From: Rhizobium sp. LC145
GTDB lineage: Bacteria > Pseudomonadota > Alphaproteobacteria > Rhizobiales > Rhizobiaceae
DNA length: 64,000 nt
Assembly (NCBI RefSeq): GCF_001005825.1
Contig: NZ_LBHV01000001.1
Location: forward strand, 806,001 to 870,000
Reading direction: 5' to 3'
Below, in pieces: positions 29,635 through 38,436 of the stretch; position 1 is the first letter of the stretch, and every line of letters starts with the position of its first letter. The notes under the pieces are model-generated. The model did no database searches. It was given only the letters and a program-made list of their open reading frames with translations, and was not told where the DNA came from. A program made the translations under genes and the position numbers.

Positions 29635-30600
29635 TCAGGGAGAATGCTGCTTGCCGCGCTCCATATCCGGCGGGTGCTGCGCCCGGAATTGCGAGCGTTC
29701 GAAGAAGAGGATCACCACGAGCGCGATCGCGAAGGGGATGAGCAGGTAGAACAGCCGGAAAACGAGGAGCGCAGCGATGACATCGGCCGGGTCCATGTCC
29801 GGCAGTCCCATCACGAAGACCAGTTCGAGCACGCCGAGCCCGCCCGGCACATGCGAGATCAGCGCGGCCGAAAAGGAGAGGAGGAAGATGCCCAGCACGA
29901 CGACAAAGCCGGGATTGCCTGCCTCCGGAAGCGCGAAATAGATGATTCCGGCGGCGCCGATCAATTCCAGCGGCGCGATGATCAATTGCGGCAGCACCAC
30001 ACGCGGCGACGGATAGACGATCTTGAACGGACCGATCGTCAGCGCCCGCATTTTCAGAAAACTTCCTGCAACGTAAAGCGCAACGAGCGCGAGCACCACA
30101 TAACCGGTGGCCGAGGAGGCGGTCACGGGCAAGAGGTCGCCGAAGCGTTCCGTGATATGCGGCTTGAGAATGAGCACTATGCCGGCAAGCAGCACCGTCC
30201 CCAGCACGAAGGTGAAGGAGCACAGCGCAATCAGGATGCCGATCTCCGCGGGCGTCAGCCCCCTGGAGGAATAGGCGCGGTAGCGCACCACGCCGCCCGA
30301 GACGACGGACGCGCCGACATTGTGGGAAAGGGCATAGGTGGTGAAGGAGCAGATGGTGATGAAAAGCCAGTTCACCTTCCGGCCGAGATGCATGAGCGCG
30401 ATGCGGTCATATCCGGCCAGCGCCGCATAGGCGAGCAGGGTCGAAACGCCGCACAATATCCAGTTTCGCGTCGAAATCGCCGCCAGGCTTTCACCGAGTT
30501 CCTCAAGGGAAAGCCCACGCAATTCCTTGTAGAGAAGCCATGCCGAAACCGCTATGGTCACCGCGCCGACGACGGGCCAGAAATATTTCTTCAAGGTCAT
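29635..30600 (-). CDS. YbhN/LPG-synthase-type integral membrane protein
   Basis: This 321-residue protein has eight or so hydrophobic helices of the UPF0104 (YbhN) family, related to the membrane half of lysylphosphatidylglycerol synthase. Signature stretches are FTTYALSHNVGASVVSGGVV and ISHVPGGLGVLELVFVMGLP. There is no C-terminal synthase domain, so it cannot be a full LPG synthase; it may be a flippase-like or accessory protein. The last codon touches a 46-bp repeat. The start at 30600 lacks an evident ribosome-binding site. Confidence 0.85.
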   Translation of the reverse strand: MTLKKYFWPVVGAVTIAVSAWLLYKELRGLSLEELGESLAAISTRNWILCGVSTLLAYAALAGYDRIALMHLGRKVNWLFITICSFTTYALSHNVGASVVSGGVVRYRAYSSRGLTPAEIGILIALCSFTFVLGTVLLAGIVLILKPHITERFGDLLPVTASSATGYVVLALVALYVAGSFLKMRALTIGPFKIVYPSPRVVLPQLIIAPLELIGAAGIIYFALPEAGNPGFVVVLGIFLLSFSAALISHVPGGLGVLELVFVMGLPDMDPADVIAALLVFRLFYLLIPFAIALVVILFFERSQFRAQHPPDMERGKQHSP

Positions 30601-30690
30601 CCGATTTTGCCGTTCCCCTTCCTGTCCCCCTGGAGCCGAACCGATCGCAGTAAAGCCGCGGCTCGCCTCCTCACTCTAGGGGCCAAGCCC

Positions 30691-31362
30691 TTGGCCGATC
30701 AACCTTTGCGGACCACATTTGCCGTTTTCCTTGCCGGTTTTCTCACCCTTGCCCCTGCCTTTTCCCCTGGGGCAAAAGCGCAGGACCGCGCAGGCGTCTT
30801 CGATTTCTACGTGCTTTCCCTTTCCTGGTCGCCGACCTTCTGCAGCATCGACGGCAGCGGCCGCAACGAGCAGCAATGCGGCGGTGCGGCGGATCACGGT
30901 TTCATCGTGCACGGGCTCTGGCCGCAATTCGAAAGGGGCTATCCGGAGTTCTGCCAAAACGGCGAGCCTGGCCGCGTGCCGCGATCGGTGGGCGAGCGGA
31001 TGTTCGACATCATGCCCTCGATGGGATTGATCGGCCATCAATGGCGCAAGCACGGGCGCTGCACGGGGCTTACCCAGCGCGATTATTTCGCCAGGGTTCG
31101 CGAAGCCTTCGAAAGAATCACGCTGCCCTCCGATCTCGCGCGGGGAGAAACGGCAAGGACGCTCTCTTCCGAGGAGATCGAGCGGAAATTCATGGAAGCC
31201 AATCCCGGCCTGACGCGCCGGGGCATCGCGGCAAGCTGCGAAAGGCGACAGCTCAAGGAAATCCGCATCTGCCTCACCAAGGACCTCCGCTTCCGCGATT
31301 GCGCCGAAGTCGATCGCAACGGCTGCAATGCGAGCCGCATCACCTTGCCAACCATTCGCTGA
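30691..31362 (+). CDS. Ribonuclease T2 family, secreted
   Basis: This 223-residue enzyme cleaves single-stranded RNA. The two catalytic segments are FIVHGLWPQF (first His) and GHQWRKHGRC (second His). A signal peptide precedes them (about residues 1-31, ending KAQ). Cysteines for disulfides are present, consistent with a periplasmic enzyme. The likely start is TTG at 30691, with AGGGG 8 bases upstream; there is no ATG in frame before the mature part except far upstream in the antisense gene. A TTG at 30706 is an alternative. Confidence 0.82.
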   Translation: MADQPLRTTFAVFLAGFLTLAPAFSPGAKAQDRAGVFDFYVLSLSWSPTFCSIDGSGRNEQQCGGAADHGFIVHGLWPQFERGYPEFCQNGEPGRVPRSVGERMFDIMPSMGLIGHQWRKHGRCTGLTQRDYFARVREAFERITLPSDLARGETARTLSSEEIERKFMEANPGLTRRGIAASCERRQLKEIRICLTKDLRFRDCAEVDRNGCNASRITLPTIR

Positions 31363-31386
31363 ATGCCTGAATCAGAAGGAAGGATC

Positions 31387-31983
31387 ATGAGACTTCTCTA
31401 TTCGCCCGCCTCCCCCTATTCCGCCAAGGTTCGCATGGCAGCCCGCCATCTCGGGCTCAAGATTACCGAGGTGAAGACCGATACCAATGCCAACCCGCCG
31501 GAACTCGTCCACAACAATCCGCTCGGCAAGATCCCGGTGCTGATCCGTGACGGCGAACCGCCGGTCTATGACAGCGTCGCCATCATGCACCATCTCGACC
31601 GGCTTTCGGGCGGAAAGCTCTACCCGAGGAAGGACGAGAAGAGGACCGACGTGGAAGTGCTGGAAGCGCTCTGCGACGGCATCATGGATTGTCTGCTGGC
31701 GATCGTCTACGAGCGGCGCTACCGCCCGGAGGACAGGATCCACCAGCCCTGGATCGACAAGCAGTGGGAAAAGGTGATGCGGGGCCTCGACTACCTGGAG
31801 AACAACCTGCCGAAGACGGGCAAGAAGCTGAACGGCGGGCACTTCGCGCTGGCTGCGCTGATCGGCTACCTGGACCTGCGCTTCGCCGGACAATGGGCGG
31901 AAGGGCGCCCGGCGCTCGCCGCATGGCCGGATGTCTTCACGAAGCGCTTCGCCGAGTATCCGGCCATGCGCGCGGCAGCCTGA
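31387..31983 (+). CDS. Glutathione S-transferase family protein
   Basis: This 198-residue protein has the thioredoxin-like N-terminal domain (LLYSPASPYSAKVRMAARHL, residues 3-22; NPLGKIPVLI with the cis-Pro; YDSVAIMHHLD) and an all-helical C-terminal domain. It probably conjugates glutathione or acts in a related redox role; no substrate is predicted. AAGGAAGG precedes the ATG at 31387, which lies 24 bases after the RNase T2 stop, so the two are likely co-transcribed. A terminator follows. Confidence 0.88.
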   Translation: MRLLYSPASPYSAKVRMAARHLGLKITEVKTDTNANPPELVHNNPLGKIPVLIRDGEPPVYDSVAIMHHLDRLSGGKLYPRKDEKRTDVEVLEALCDGIMDCLLAIVYERRYRPEDRIHQPWIDKQWEKVMRGLDYLENNLPKTGKKLNGGHFALAALIGYLDLRFAGQWAEGRPALAAWPDVFTKRFAEYPAMRAAA

Positions 31984-32005
31984 ACTCACCAAACGGGCAC
32001 AAAAA

Positions 32006-32029
32006 AAGCCGGGATCGAGATCCCGGCTT
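32006..32029. terminator. Terminator shared by GST and outer-membrane protein genes
   Basis: An 11-bp palindrome (32006-32016 with 32019-32029) has a core stem of at least 7 bp. On the minus strand it is followed by T7, a strong terminator for the porin-like gene; on the plus strand TTCTTAGTTT follows, so it may also end the GST gene. Confidence 0.8.
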
Positions 32030-32050
32030 CTTAGTTTGGTCTTGGGAGGC

Positions 32051-32692
32051 TTAGAACTTGACGCCGATACCGACCTTGACGCTGTGGTCGTCGAAGCCGC
32101 GGGAAACGCGGCCGCTGTCAAGATTGTAATCCTTGGAGCCGAAATCCGTGTAGCGGTATTCGACGCGGGCAGTGATGTTGCTGGTGACGAAGGCTTCGAC
32201 ACCGGCACCGACCGTGTAACCGACCGAGGTCTTGTCGTCGGACGAGGTAGCGTCCTTCAGCTCGTTGTTCTGGAAGGCCACACCGGCCGTACCATAGAGC
32301 AGGAACGGGTTCATGTCGTAACCGACGCGACCGCGAACAGAGCCGCCCCACGTGGATTCGGCGTCAACCGCGCCACCGAGGATCGTCTGGTCCTGCTTGG
32401 AATAGCCGACATCGCCTTCGATACCGTAGACGATCTGGCCGTTCTGCCAGTTGTAACCACCAAAGGCACCACCGCCGGCACCATCGGCGTCATAGTCGCC
32501 GCTGCCGAAACGGCCCCAGTCGTAGTTGCCGTAAGCACCGATATAGGCGCCTGCCCAGTTGGACACGGGTGCCGGCTCTTCAACCGCAACCGGAGCTTCC
32601 GGAATCTGGTCTACCGCATCAGCCGCGTTGGCAACGGAAAGAGCCGCGAAGCTGACAGTCGAGGCCATAAGGGTTGCGATGAAAATACGCAT
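32051..32692 (-). CDS. Outer-membrane beta-barrel protein (Omp25/RopB type)
   Basis: This 213-residue protein has a signal peptide (residues 1-23, ending ANA) and an eight-stranded barrel of the porin-like OMP_b-brl family. Alternating strands such as WAGAYIGAYGNYDWGRF and GIEGDVGYS are visible, and it ends in Phe as outer-membrane proteins do. Relatives in rhizobia include the RopB proteins, which affect envelope stability. AGGAG lies 7 bases before the ATG. The leader upstream is long and structured, and a strong terminator follows. Confidence 0.9.
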   Translation of the reverse strand: MRIFIATLMASTVSFAALSVANAADAVDQIPEAPVAVEEPAPVSNWAGAYIGAYGNYDWGRFGSGDYDADGAGGGAFGGYNWQNGQIVYGIEGDVGYSKQDQTILGGAVDAESTWGGSVRGRVGYDMNPFLLYGTAGVAFQNNELKDATSSDDKTSVGYTVGAGVEAFVTSNITARVEYRYTDFGSKDYNLDSGRVSRGFDDHSVKVGIGVKF

Positions 32693-33055
32693 TCAATTTC
32701 TCCTTTTATGCTTCGCCAGGAAGCATTTCGACAAACACGGTCGAAAGCCATTTGTTCCCGGTCCGCTGAGGAGGAAGATGGTCGTGAAATGAGGAAATGG
32801 AAGAGCCGAAATGTGAATTGATTGTGGCGGCCAGACGGCTAAATTTTGATGTTGCTTTGCGGCAACATGTATTTCATTAACCTTGCGCAAAGATTAACTG
32901 AAATATACATCCGTTTACATCCCTTAACACACCTTAACTTTCAAGTAAATCTCGCCATCGGCATCACCGGCCCTTTCGAGCAACGCTCTTCATTCGCCGG
33001 CTCTTCACTTATATATGGAGAAGAACGGCAGTTGCGCCGGGAAAGAGGAAACGTT
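32693..33055. promoter_or_regulatory. Divergent promoter region of outer-membrane protein and SDR genes
   Basis: This 363-base gap is AT-rich in the middle. It holds TTTCGAC/GTCGAAA arms (32726-32746) in the probable leader of the minus-strand porin gene and a 7-bp inverted repeat ATGTTGC/GCAACAT with a 6-base spacer (32849-32868) that may be an operator. I see no gene in it. Confidence 0.5.
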
Positions 33056-33826
33056 TTGAGCTTTGAACGATTGAAGACGGCCCTTGTGACCGGAGCGGCG
33101 AGGCGGATCGGCGCGTCGATCTGCCAGGATCTCGCCCGGAATGGATTTGCGGTGGCCATCCACGCCAACGGCTCCATCGAGGACGCGGAAAAGCTGGCGG
33201 CGGATCTCAGGCAAGAAGGCCATGCGGCGGCGGCCATCCGCGCCGACCTCGCTGAAACTGCGGAAGCCTCCACGCTCGTGAAAAAGGCGGCCGAAGCGCT
33301 CGGCCGGCCGGTCGGCCTTCTGGTGAACAACGCCTCAGTCTTCCGCAACGACAGCGGCCAGCAATTCGACCCGGAGACCTTCGATACGCATTTCGCGATC
33401 CATGTGCGCGCGCCCTCCATATTGTCGGCCGCCTTCTTCCGGCAATTGCCGGCGGAAGCGGAGGGCCTGATCGTCAACATCATCGACCAGCGGGTCTGGG
33501 CGCTCAATCCGCGCTTCCATTCCTACACCCTTTCGAAAGCGGCGCTCTGGACGGCGACGCAGACGCTCGCCCAGAGCTTCGCCCCGAGGGTGCGCGTCAA
33601 CGCGATCGGTCCCGGCCCGACATTCAAGAGCGAAAGACAGGATGGCGACGCTTTCAAAAGGCAGACGGAAGGCCTACTTCTGAAGCGTGGACCCGAGCCG
33701 CAGGAGTTCGGCCGGACGATCCGCTTTCTCTTTGACACGCCCTCGATCACGGGCCAAATGATTGCCCTCGACGGTGGCCAACATCTGGCGTGGGAGACGC
33801 CGGACGTGGCGGAGATCATGGAATGA
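33056..33826 (+). CDS. SDR oxidoreductase, pteridine-reductase (FolM)-like
   Basis: This 256-residue NAD(P)H-dependent short-chain dehydrogenase has [11 protein letters not shown] (residues 12-22; the RRIG form is typical of pteridine reductases), [12 protein letters not shown], and the catalytic Tyr-Lys pair in [10 protein letters not shown]. The usual Ser before it is replaced by Asp in NIIDQRVW, as in PTR1-like enzymes. It probably reduces a pterin (dihydromonapterin or dihydrofolate type). Start TTG at 33056 has AGAGGAA 6 bases upstream. It overlaps uvrC by ATGA. Confidence 0.82.
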   Translation: MSFERLKTALVTGAARRIGASICQDLARNGFAVAIHANGSIEDAEKLAADLRQEGHAAAAIRADLAETAEASTLVKKAAEALGRPVGLLVNNASVFRNDSGQQFDPETFDTHFAIHVRAPSILSAAFFRQLPAEAEGLIVNIIDQRVWALNPRFHSYTLSKAALWTATQTLAQSFAPRVRVNAIGPGPTFKSERQDGDAFKRQTEGLLLKRGPEPQEFGRTIRFLFDTPSITGQMIALDGGQHLAWETPDVAEIME

Positions 33827-35859
33827 ACGGTACGAAGCTGCCTGACGGCGGCGTTATCTACGACGAATCGGAAGAGGACGACGACGAGATCCTGGCGCCG
33901 GAATCGGTGAGCGAGGGATCCGCCGCGATCGACTGGAACGAGGCCCTCAAGAACGAGAGCGGCCTCAACGGCGCCGAGCTCATCGCCGAATTCGTCAAGC
34001 ACCTGCCGAACGCGCCGGGCGTCTACCGCATGTTCAACGAGGCGGGCGACGTGCTCTATGTCGGCAAGGCCCGCAGCCTCAAGAAGCGTGTCGGCAACTA
34101 CGCGCAGGGCCGCGTGCATTCCAACCGCATCGCGCGGATGGTGCGCGAAACGACGCATATGGAATTCGTCACGACCCGGACGGAGACCGAAGCGCTGCTG
34201 CTCGAGGCGAACCTCATCAAGCGCCTGCGCCCGCGCTTCAACGTGCTGCTGCGCGACGACAAGTCCTTTCCCTATATCCTCATCACCGGCGACCACCGTG
34301 CGCCTGCGATCTTCAAGCATCGCGGCGCGCGTGCGCGAAAGGGCGATTATTTCGGCCCCTTCGCATCCGCAGCCGCCGTCGGCCGCACCATCAATTCGCT
34401 GCAGCGGGCCTTTCTGCTGCGCACCTGCACCGACAGCGTCTTCGAGACGCGCACCCGCCCCTGTCTGCTCTACCAGATCAAGCGCTGTTCCGGCCCCTGC
34501 ACGCATGAGGTCAGCGACGAGGGCTATGCGGAGCTGGTGCGCGAGGCCAAGGATTTCCTTTCAGGCAAGAGCCAGAACGTGAAATCGGCGATCGCCATGC
34601 AGATGGCGGAGGCTTCCGAGGACCTGGATTTCGAGCGCGCCGCCGTCTATCGCGACCGGCTCGCGGCATTGAGCCATGTGCAGAGCCACCAGGGCATCAA
34701 CCCGGCAAGCGTGGAGGAAGCGGACGTCTTCGCGATCCATCACGAGGGCGGGCTCTCCTGCATCCAGGTCTTCTTCTTCCGCACCGGCCAGAACTGGGGC
34801 AACCGCGCCTATTTCCCGAAGGCCGATCCGCAGCTTTCGGGTGCGGAAGTGCTCAACGCCTTCCTTGCCCAGTTCTACGACGACAAGCCGGTGCCTCGGC
34901 AGATCCTGCTTTCCGAAACCGTGGAGGAACAGGAGCTGCTCGCCACGGCGCTTTCCGAAAAGGCCGGCCACAGGGTGTCGATCTCCGTGCCCCAGCGGGG
35001 CGAGAAGAAGGACCTCACCGGCCATGTGCTGGCGAACGCCCGCGAGGCGCATGGCCGCAAGCTTGCGGAGACCGCCTCGCAGGCGCGGCTGCTGCAGGGC
35101 TTTGCCGAGACCTTCGGCCTGCCCTACATGCCGCGCCGGATCGAGATCTACGACAACTCGCATATCATGGGCACCAATGCCGTCGGCGGCATGGTGGTGG
35201 CGGGGCCGGAAGGCTTCGTGAAGAACCAGTACCGGAAGTTCAACATCAAATCGACCGACATCACCCCTGGAGACGACTTCGGCATGATGCGCGAGGTGAT
35301 GACCCGCCGGTTCAGCCGCCTCATCAAGGAAGAAGGCCTGCCCGACCGGAGCACGGCCGCCGCCGAGAGCGAAGAGGCGGCTGACGTCGCCTTCCCCGCC
35401 TGGCCGGACGTGATCCTGATCGACGGCGGCCAGGGGCAGATGACGGCGGTTCGCGCCATTCTCGACGAACTCGGCATCCGCGACGTGGTGACCGCGATCG
35501 GCGTGGCGAAGGGCGTCGACCGCGATGCCGGCCGCGAGCGCTTCTTCATGGAGAGCCGCAGCGATTTCTCCCTGCCGCCGCGCGATCCGGTGCTCTATTT
35601 CGTGCAGCGCCTGCGAGACGAGGCGCACCGATTCGCCATCGGCTCGCACCGGGCTCGACGCAAGAAGGAAATGATTAAGAACCCGCTGGACGAGATTTCC
35701 GGCATCGGGCCGGGCCGCAAGCGCAAGCTCCTGCAGCACTTCGGCACGGCGAAGGCCGTCTCGCGTGCCGGGCTTTCGGACCTGATGGCGGTGGAAGGCA
35801 TTTCAGAGGCGGTCGCGAAACAGATTTACAATCACTTTCATGAGAACCGTGCCGGCTGA
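33823..35859 (+). CDS. uvrC: Excinuclease ABC subunit C
   Basis: This 678-residue subunit makes both incisions around DNA lesions. The GIY-YIG domain (about 60-145) contains [20 protein letters not shown]; a Cys-rich stretch and UVR motif ([20 protein letters not shown]) follow; the RNase H-like half contains [19 protein letters not shown] and [14 protein letters not shown]; a helix-hairpin-helix pair ends it. An acidic tail of about 45 residues precedes the first domain. ATG 33823 overlaps the SDR stop, with GGAG 8 bases upstream. Confidence 0.96.
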   Translation: MNGTKLPDGGVIYDESEEDDDEILAPESVSEGSAAIDWNEALKNESGLNGAELIAEFVKHLPNAPGVYRMFNEAGDVLYVGKARSLKKRVGNYAQGRVHSNRIARMVRETTHMEFVTTRTETEALLLEANLIKRLRPRFNVLLRDDKSFPYILITGDHRAPAIFKHRGARARKGDYFGPFASAAAVGRTINSLQRAFLLRTCTDSVFETRTRPCLLYQIKRCSGPCTHEVSDEGYAELVREAKDFLSGKSQNVKSAIAMQMAEASEDLDFERAAVYRDRLAALSHVQSHQGINPASVEEADVFAIHHEGGLSCIQVFFFRTGQNWGNRAYFPKADPQLSGAEVLNAFLAQFYDDKPVPRQILLSETVEEQELLATALSEKAGHRVSISVPQRGEKKDLTGHVLANAREAHGRKLAETASQARLLQGFAETFGLPYMPRRIEIYDNSHIMGTNAVGGMVVAGPEGFVKNQYRKFNIKSTDITPGDDFGMMREVMTRRFSRLIKEEGLPDRSTAAAESEEAADVAFPAWPDVILIDGGQGQMTAVRAILDELGIRDVVTAIGVAKGVDRDAGRERFFMESRSDFSLPPRDPVLYFVQRLRDEAHRFAIGSHRARRKKEMIKNPLDEISGIGPGRKRKLLQHFGTAKAVSRAGLSDLMAVEGISEAVAKQIYNHFHENRAG

Positions 35860-35974
35860 TTGGGGCCTTGGTCCGGGATATCAGGCGCGGCTGTTCGTCC
35901 TCCTCCGGAAAAGACGGTTGACGCTAGGCCCGCAAGGCATCAACTAGGCAGTGCAAGAACGAATAAGGTCTTCC

Positions 35975-36562
35975 ATGGCTTCCCGCGCATACAACATCCC
36001 GAATCTCCTCACCTATGCGCGGATTGTGGCCGTGCCCATCATCGTGCTCTGCTTCTTTGTCGAAGGACGGCTGCAGAGTTCCGATTTCGCCCGCTGGGCA
36101 GGGTTCTGGATCTTCGTCGTCGCTTCGATCACAGATTATCTCGATGGCTATCTCGCCCGCATCTGGAACCAGACCTCCAATATCGGCCGCATGCTCGACC
36201 CGATCGCCGACAAGCTGCTGGTCGCTGCCGTGCTCCTGCTGCTTGCCGCCGATCAGACGATCGCCGGGTGGTCGCTTTGGGCGGCGATCACCATTCTCTG
36301 CCGCGAAATCCTGGTTTCGGGCCTGCGTGAATATCTGGCCGCCCTCAAGGTTTCGGTGCCGGTGACCCGCATCGCCAAGTGGAAGACCGCCATCCAGATG
36401 ATAGCCATCGCCTTCCTGCTCGCCGGTCCTGCGGGCGACAAGATCATGCCCTATATTACCGAGCTCGGCATCGTGCTCCTGTGGGTCGCAGCACTTCTGA
36501 CCTTCTACACCGGGTACGATTATTTCCGGGCCGGGCTGAAGCATCTGGTGGAAGAGGAATGA
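35975..36562 (+). CDS. pgsA: CDP-diacylglycerol-glycerol-3-phosphate 3-phosphatidyltransferase
   Basis: This 195-residue inner-membrane enzyme makes phosphatidylglycerol phosphate for phosphatidylglycerol synthesis. The CDP-alcohol phosphotransferase motif is complete: DYLDGYLARIWN followed by GRMLDPIADK. About four membrane helices are seen, starting IPNLLTYARIVAVPIIVLCF. The start at 35975 has AAGG 6 bases upstream. It overlaps moaD by ATGA. The 115-base gap after uvrC may hold a promoter (TTGACG at 35918). Confidence 0.95.
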   Translation: MASRAYNIPNLLTYARIVAVPIIVLCFFVEGRLQSSDFARWAGFWIFVVASITDYLDGYLARIWNQTSNIGRMLDPIADKLLVAAVLLLLAADQTIAGWSLWAAITILCREILVSGLREYLAALKVSVPVTRIAKWKTAIQMIAIAFLLAGPAGDKIMPYITELGIVLLWVAALLTFYTGYDYFRAGLKHLVEEE

Positions 36563-36816
36563 ACACCAAACTCGTCTATTTCGCCTGGGTACGCGAACGG
36601 ATCGGCAAGGGAGAAGAGGATATCGAGCTTCCTGCCGATGTCGTCACCGTGCGCGATTTGCTGAATCATTTGAAGACGCTGGGCGATGAATATGAGAACG
36701 CGCTTCAATTTCCCGAGGTGATCCGGGTGGCGATCGATCAGGAGCATGTGGAACACTCGGAAAAGATCGCCGGAGCGCGGGAAATCGGCATTTTCCCGCC
36801 GATGACGGGTGGATGA
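36559..36816 (+). CDS. moaD: Molybdopterin synthase small subunit
   Basis: This 85-residue ubiquitin-fold protein carries the thiocarboxylate sulfur for molybdopterin. It ends in the obligate Gly-Gly (PPMTGG) and starts LVYFAWVRERIGKGEEDIEL. The start overlaps the pgsA stop, so it is translated with pgsA. Its partner moaE lies 202 bases downstream with a hairpin element in between. Confidence 0.93.
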   Translation: MNTKLVYFAWVRERIGKGEEDIELPADVVTVRDLLNHLKTLGDEYENALQFPEVIRVAIDQEHVEHSEKIAGAREIGIFPPMTGG

Positions 36817-36842
36817 TGAGGATGGTGGAGCAAGCCTCATGC

Positions 36843-36977
36843 TCCGTCATTCCTGTGCTTGTCACAGGAATCCAGCGCGCCCAAGTCCTTGGGCGCAAGA
36901 GACTCGTTGAGAAGAGATTCATTCACGGCACGGACGCGCCGTGGCTGGATTCCTGTGACAAGCACAGGAATGACGGA
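36843..36977. repeat. Hairpin repeat element between moaD and moaE
   Basis: Perfect 34-bp inverted arms (36843-36876 with 36944-36977) contain TCATTCCTGTGCTTGTCACA. Inside lies a 9-bp hairpin (36877-36885 with 36888-36896) and a further GC-rich palindromic part. The whole 135-bp unit could fold into one stable structure. It resembles mosaic palindromic repeats of rhizobia. Confidence 0.85.
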
Positions 36978-37018
36978 CTATCCTGGGATGCCGCCGCGGG
37001 GAAAAGCGAGGTACGCTC

Positions 37019-37474
37019 ATGAGCCCCGCCATCCGCGTTCAATCGCAAGATTTCGACCTGCAGGCCGAGATCGATGCGCTGACAGCGGGGCGCAGGGATA
37101 TAGGCGCCGTCGTCACCTTTACCGGGCTTTGCCGCGACGAACAGGGCGCGCTTTCGGCGCTCGAACTCGAGCATTATCCCGGCATGGCGGAGGCGGAAAT
37201 GCTTCGCATCGGCAAGCTCGCCATCGAACGCTTTTCGCTTCTCGGCCTCACGGCTGTCCACCGCTACGGCAAGATACGGCCGGGCGAGAACATCGTGCTC
37301 GTCATCGCTGCCGCGCCGCACCGGCAGGCAGCCTTCGATGGCGCGAACTTCATGATGGATTTCCTGAAAACCTCCGCGCCCTTTTGGAAGAAGGAGCATG
37401 GAGCCGATGGCTCGCAAGGCGATTGGGTCTCGGCCAAGGATGCCGACGACGCGGCGCGCGAGAAGTGGAAATAA
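37019..37474 (+). CDS. moaE: Molybdopterin synthase large subunit
   Basis: This 151-residue catalytic subunit inserts the two sulfurs into precursor Z with MoaD. Conserved stretches are GAVVTFTGLCRD, ELEHYPGMAEAEM, VHRYGKIRPGENIVLV and the Lys pair in FWKKE. GCGAGG lies 8 bases before the ATG. Its stop meets the stop of the convergent permease with no spare base (37474/37475), so no terminator separates them. Confidence 0.95.
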   Translation: MSPAIRVQSQDFDLQAEIDALTAGRRDIGAVVTFTGLCRDEQGALSALELEHYPGMAEAEMLRIGKLAIERFSLLGLTAVHRYGKIRPGENIVLVIAAAPHRQAAFDGANFMMDFLKTSAPFWKKEHGADGSQGDWVSAKDADDAAREKWK

Positions 37475-38377
37475 TCAAGGCATCGCCCTCTCCCGCCGGC
37501 TCGTCACCAGCACGAGGACGAGCATGGACACGATCACCAGATCGCGCCAGAGGATCGGGCCGTAGCCGCTCCATAGCGTTTCGGCAAAGCCGATGACTGC
37601 GGCACCGGCTGCGGATCGCAACGGGTGCGAATGGCCTCCCGCTGCGGCGATCAGCACCACCTTCAGCCCGAAAAGCAGCCCGGCGCCGAAATCCATCGTG
37701 CCGTAATAGGAGGTCGCCAATATCCCGCAGGCGGAGGCATAAAGCGCTGCAGCAGCATAGGACATGAGAAAGACGCCGTCCGCATTGGTGCCGGTGAGTT
37801 CCGCCGCCAAGGGATCGTCCGCCACGGCGCGCCACTTTCTTCCCCATGCCCCGTGGCTCAGCACCAGATGACCAGCCGCGATCATCGCCAGCATGGCGGC
37901 GACGTTGATGACCTGCAGCACGGTCAGGCTGACCGGGAACCCGGTGCCCGACCAGAAGACGATAGGCTTGTTGAGAAGTGGCGGCAGCCAGAGTTCGCGG
38001 GTCTCGGCGGCAAGGCGCGCACCTTCCATGAGCACCAGCAGCACGCCGAGCGAGGCCACGATCATGGCGTTCGGGGAAACCCTTGCCAGAGGCCGCATCA
38101 CCAAACGCCCGACAACCACCCCCGCACCGGCACCGCCGGCAAGCGCCCCCGCGGCCCCGAGAGCAAGAGCGGCAGGCAGCACCAGCCACAGCCTGTTCCA
38201 GCCGAAATGGGTGAAGAGCAGGTAGAGGTGACCGGAAAAGGCGAAGATTGCCCCATAGGTGATATCCGCCCGCTTCGTCACCGCAAAGGCGATGGCATAG
38301 CCGAAGGCCAGCGCCGCATAGAGAGCCGCCAGCGGAAAACCGTTCGCCACCTGCTGCAGGAAATAGGCCACGCGCAT
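37475..38377 (-). CDS. LivH-type branched-chain amino acid ABC permease, orphan
   Basis: This 300-residue protein with about eight helices belongs to the BPD_transp_2 (LivH/LivM) family, seen in LQQVANGFPLAALYAALAFG and AGLLFGLKVVLIAAAGG. Normally two permeases, two ATPases and a binding protein act together, yet no such partner is encoded in this window. It is divergent from the CGNR regulator across an 18-bp-arm palindrome. The start is 38377. The substrate is unknown. Confidence 0.87.
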   Translation of the reverse strand: MRVAYFLQQVANGFPLAALYAALAFGYAIAFAVTKRADITYGAIFAFSGHLYLLFTHFGWNRLWLVLPAALALGAAGALAGGAGAGVVVGRLVMRPLARVSPNAMIVASLGVLLVLMEGARLAAETRELWLPPLLNKPIVFWSGTGFPVSLTVLQVINVAAMLAMIAAGHLVLSHGAWGRKWRAVADDPLAAELTGTNADGVFLMSYAAAALYASACGILATSYYGTMDFGAGLLFGLKVVLIAAAGGHSHPLRSAAGAAVIGFAETLWSGYGPILWRDLVIVSMLVLVLVTSRRERAMP

Positions 38378-38391
38378 CTCCCGGAACCGCC

Positions 38392-38433
38392 ATGATTATA
38401 ACTGGCAAAACATCATTTGCCAGTTATAATCAT
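38392..38433. promoter_or_regulatory. Palindrome holding divergent promoters
   Basis: Perfect 18-bp arms (38392-38409 and 38416-38433) surround ACATCA. Each arm contains ATTATA/TATAAT and TGCCAG/CTGGCA, so on both strands CTGGCA, a 17-base spacer and TATAAT occur at the same place. The plus-strand TATAAT ends 7 bases before the ATG of the CGNR gene. A dimeric repressor bound here would silence both genes. Confidence 0.75.
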
Positions 38434-38436
38434 CGC

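Noticed and set aside
29626..30690. N-terminal extension of the RNase T2 frame back to 29626
   Set aside because: This part is antisense to the YbhN-type gene, and the signal peptide and ribosome-binding site support a TTG start near 30691.
34561..35739. 392-residue open frame opposite uvrC
   Set aside because: It is entirely antisense to conserved uvrC domains and has no recognisable features of its own.
35918..35947. TTGACG followed by possible -10 before pgsA
   Set aside because: The -35 match is good, but no hexamer at 16-18 bases resembles TATAAT, so I did not list it as a promoter.
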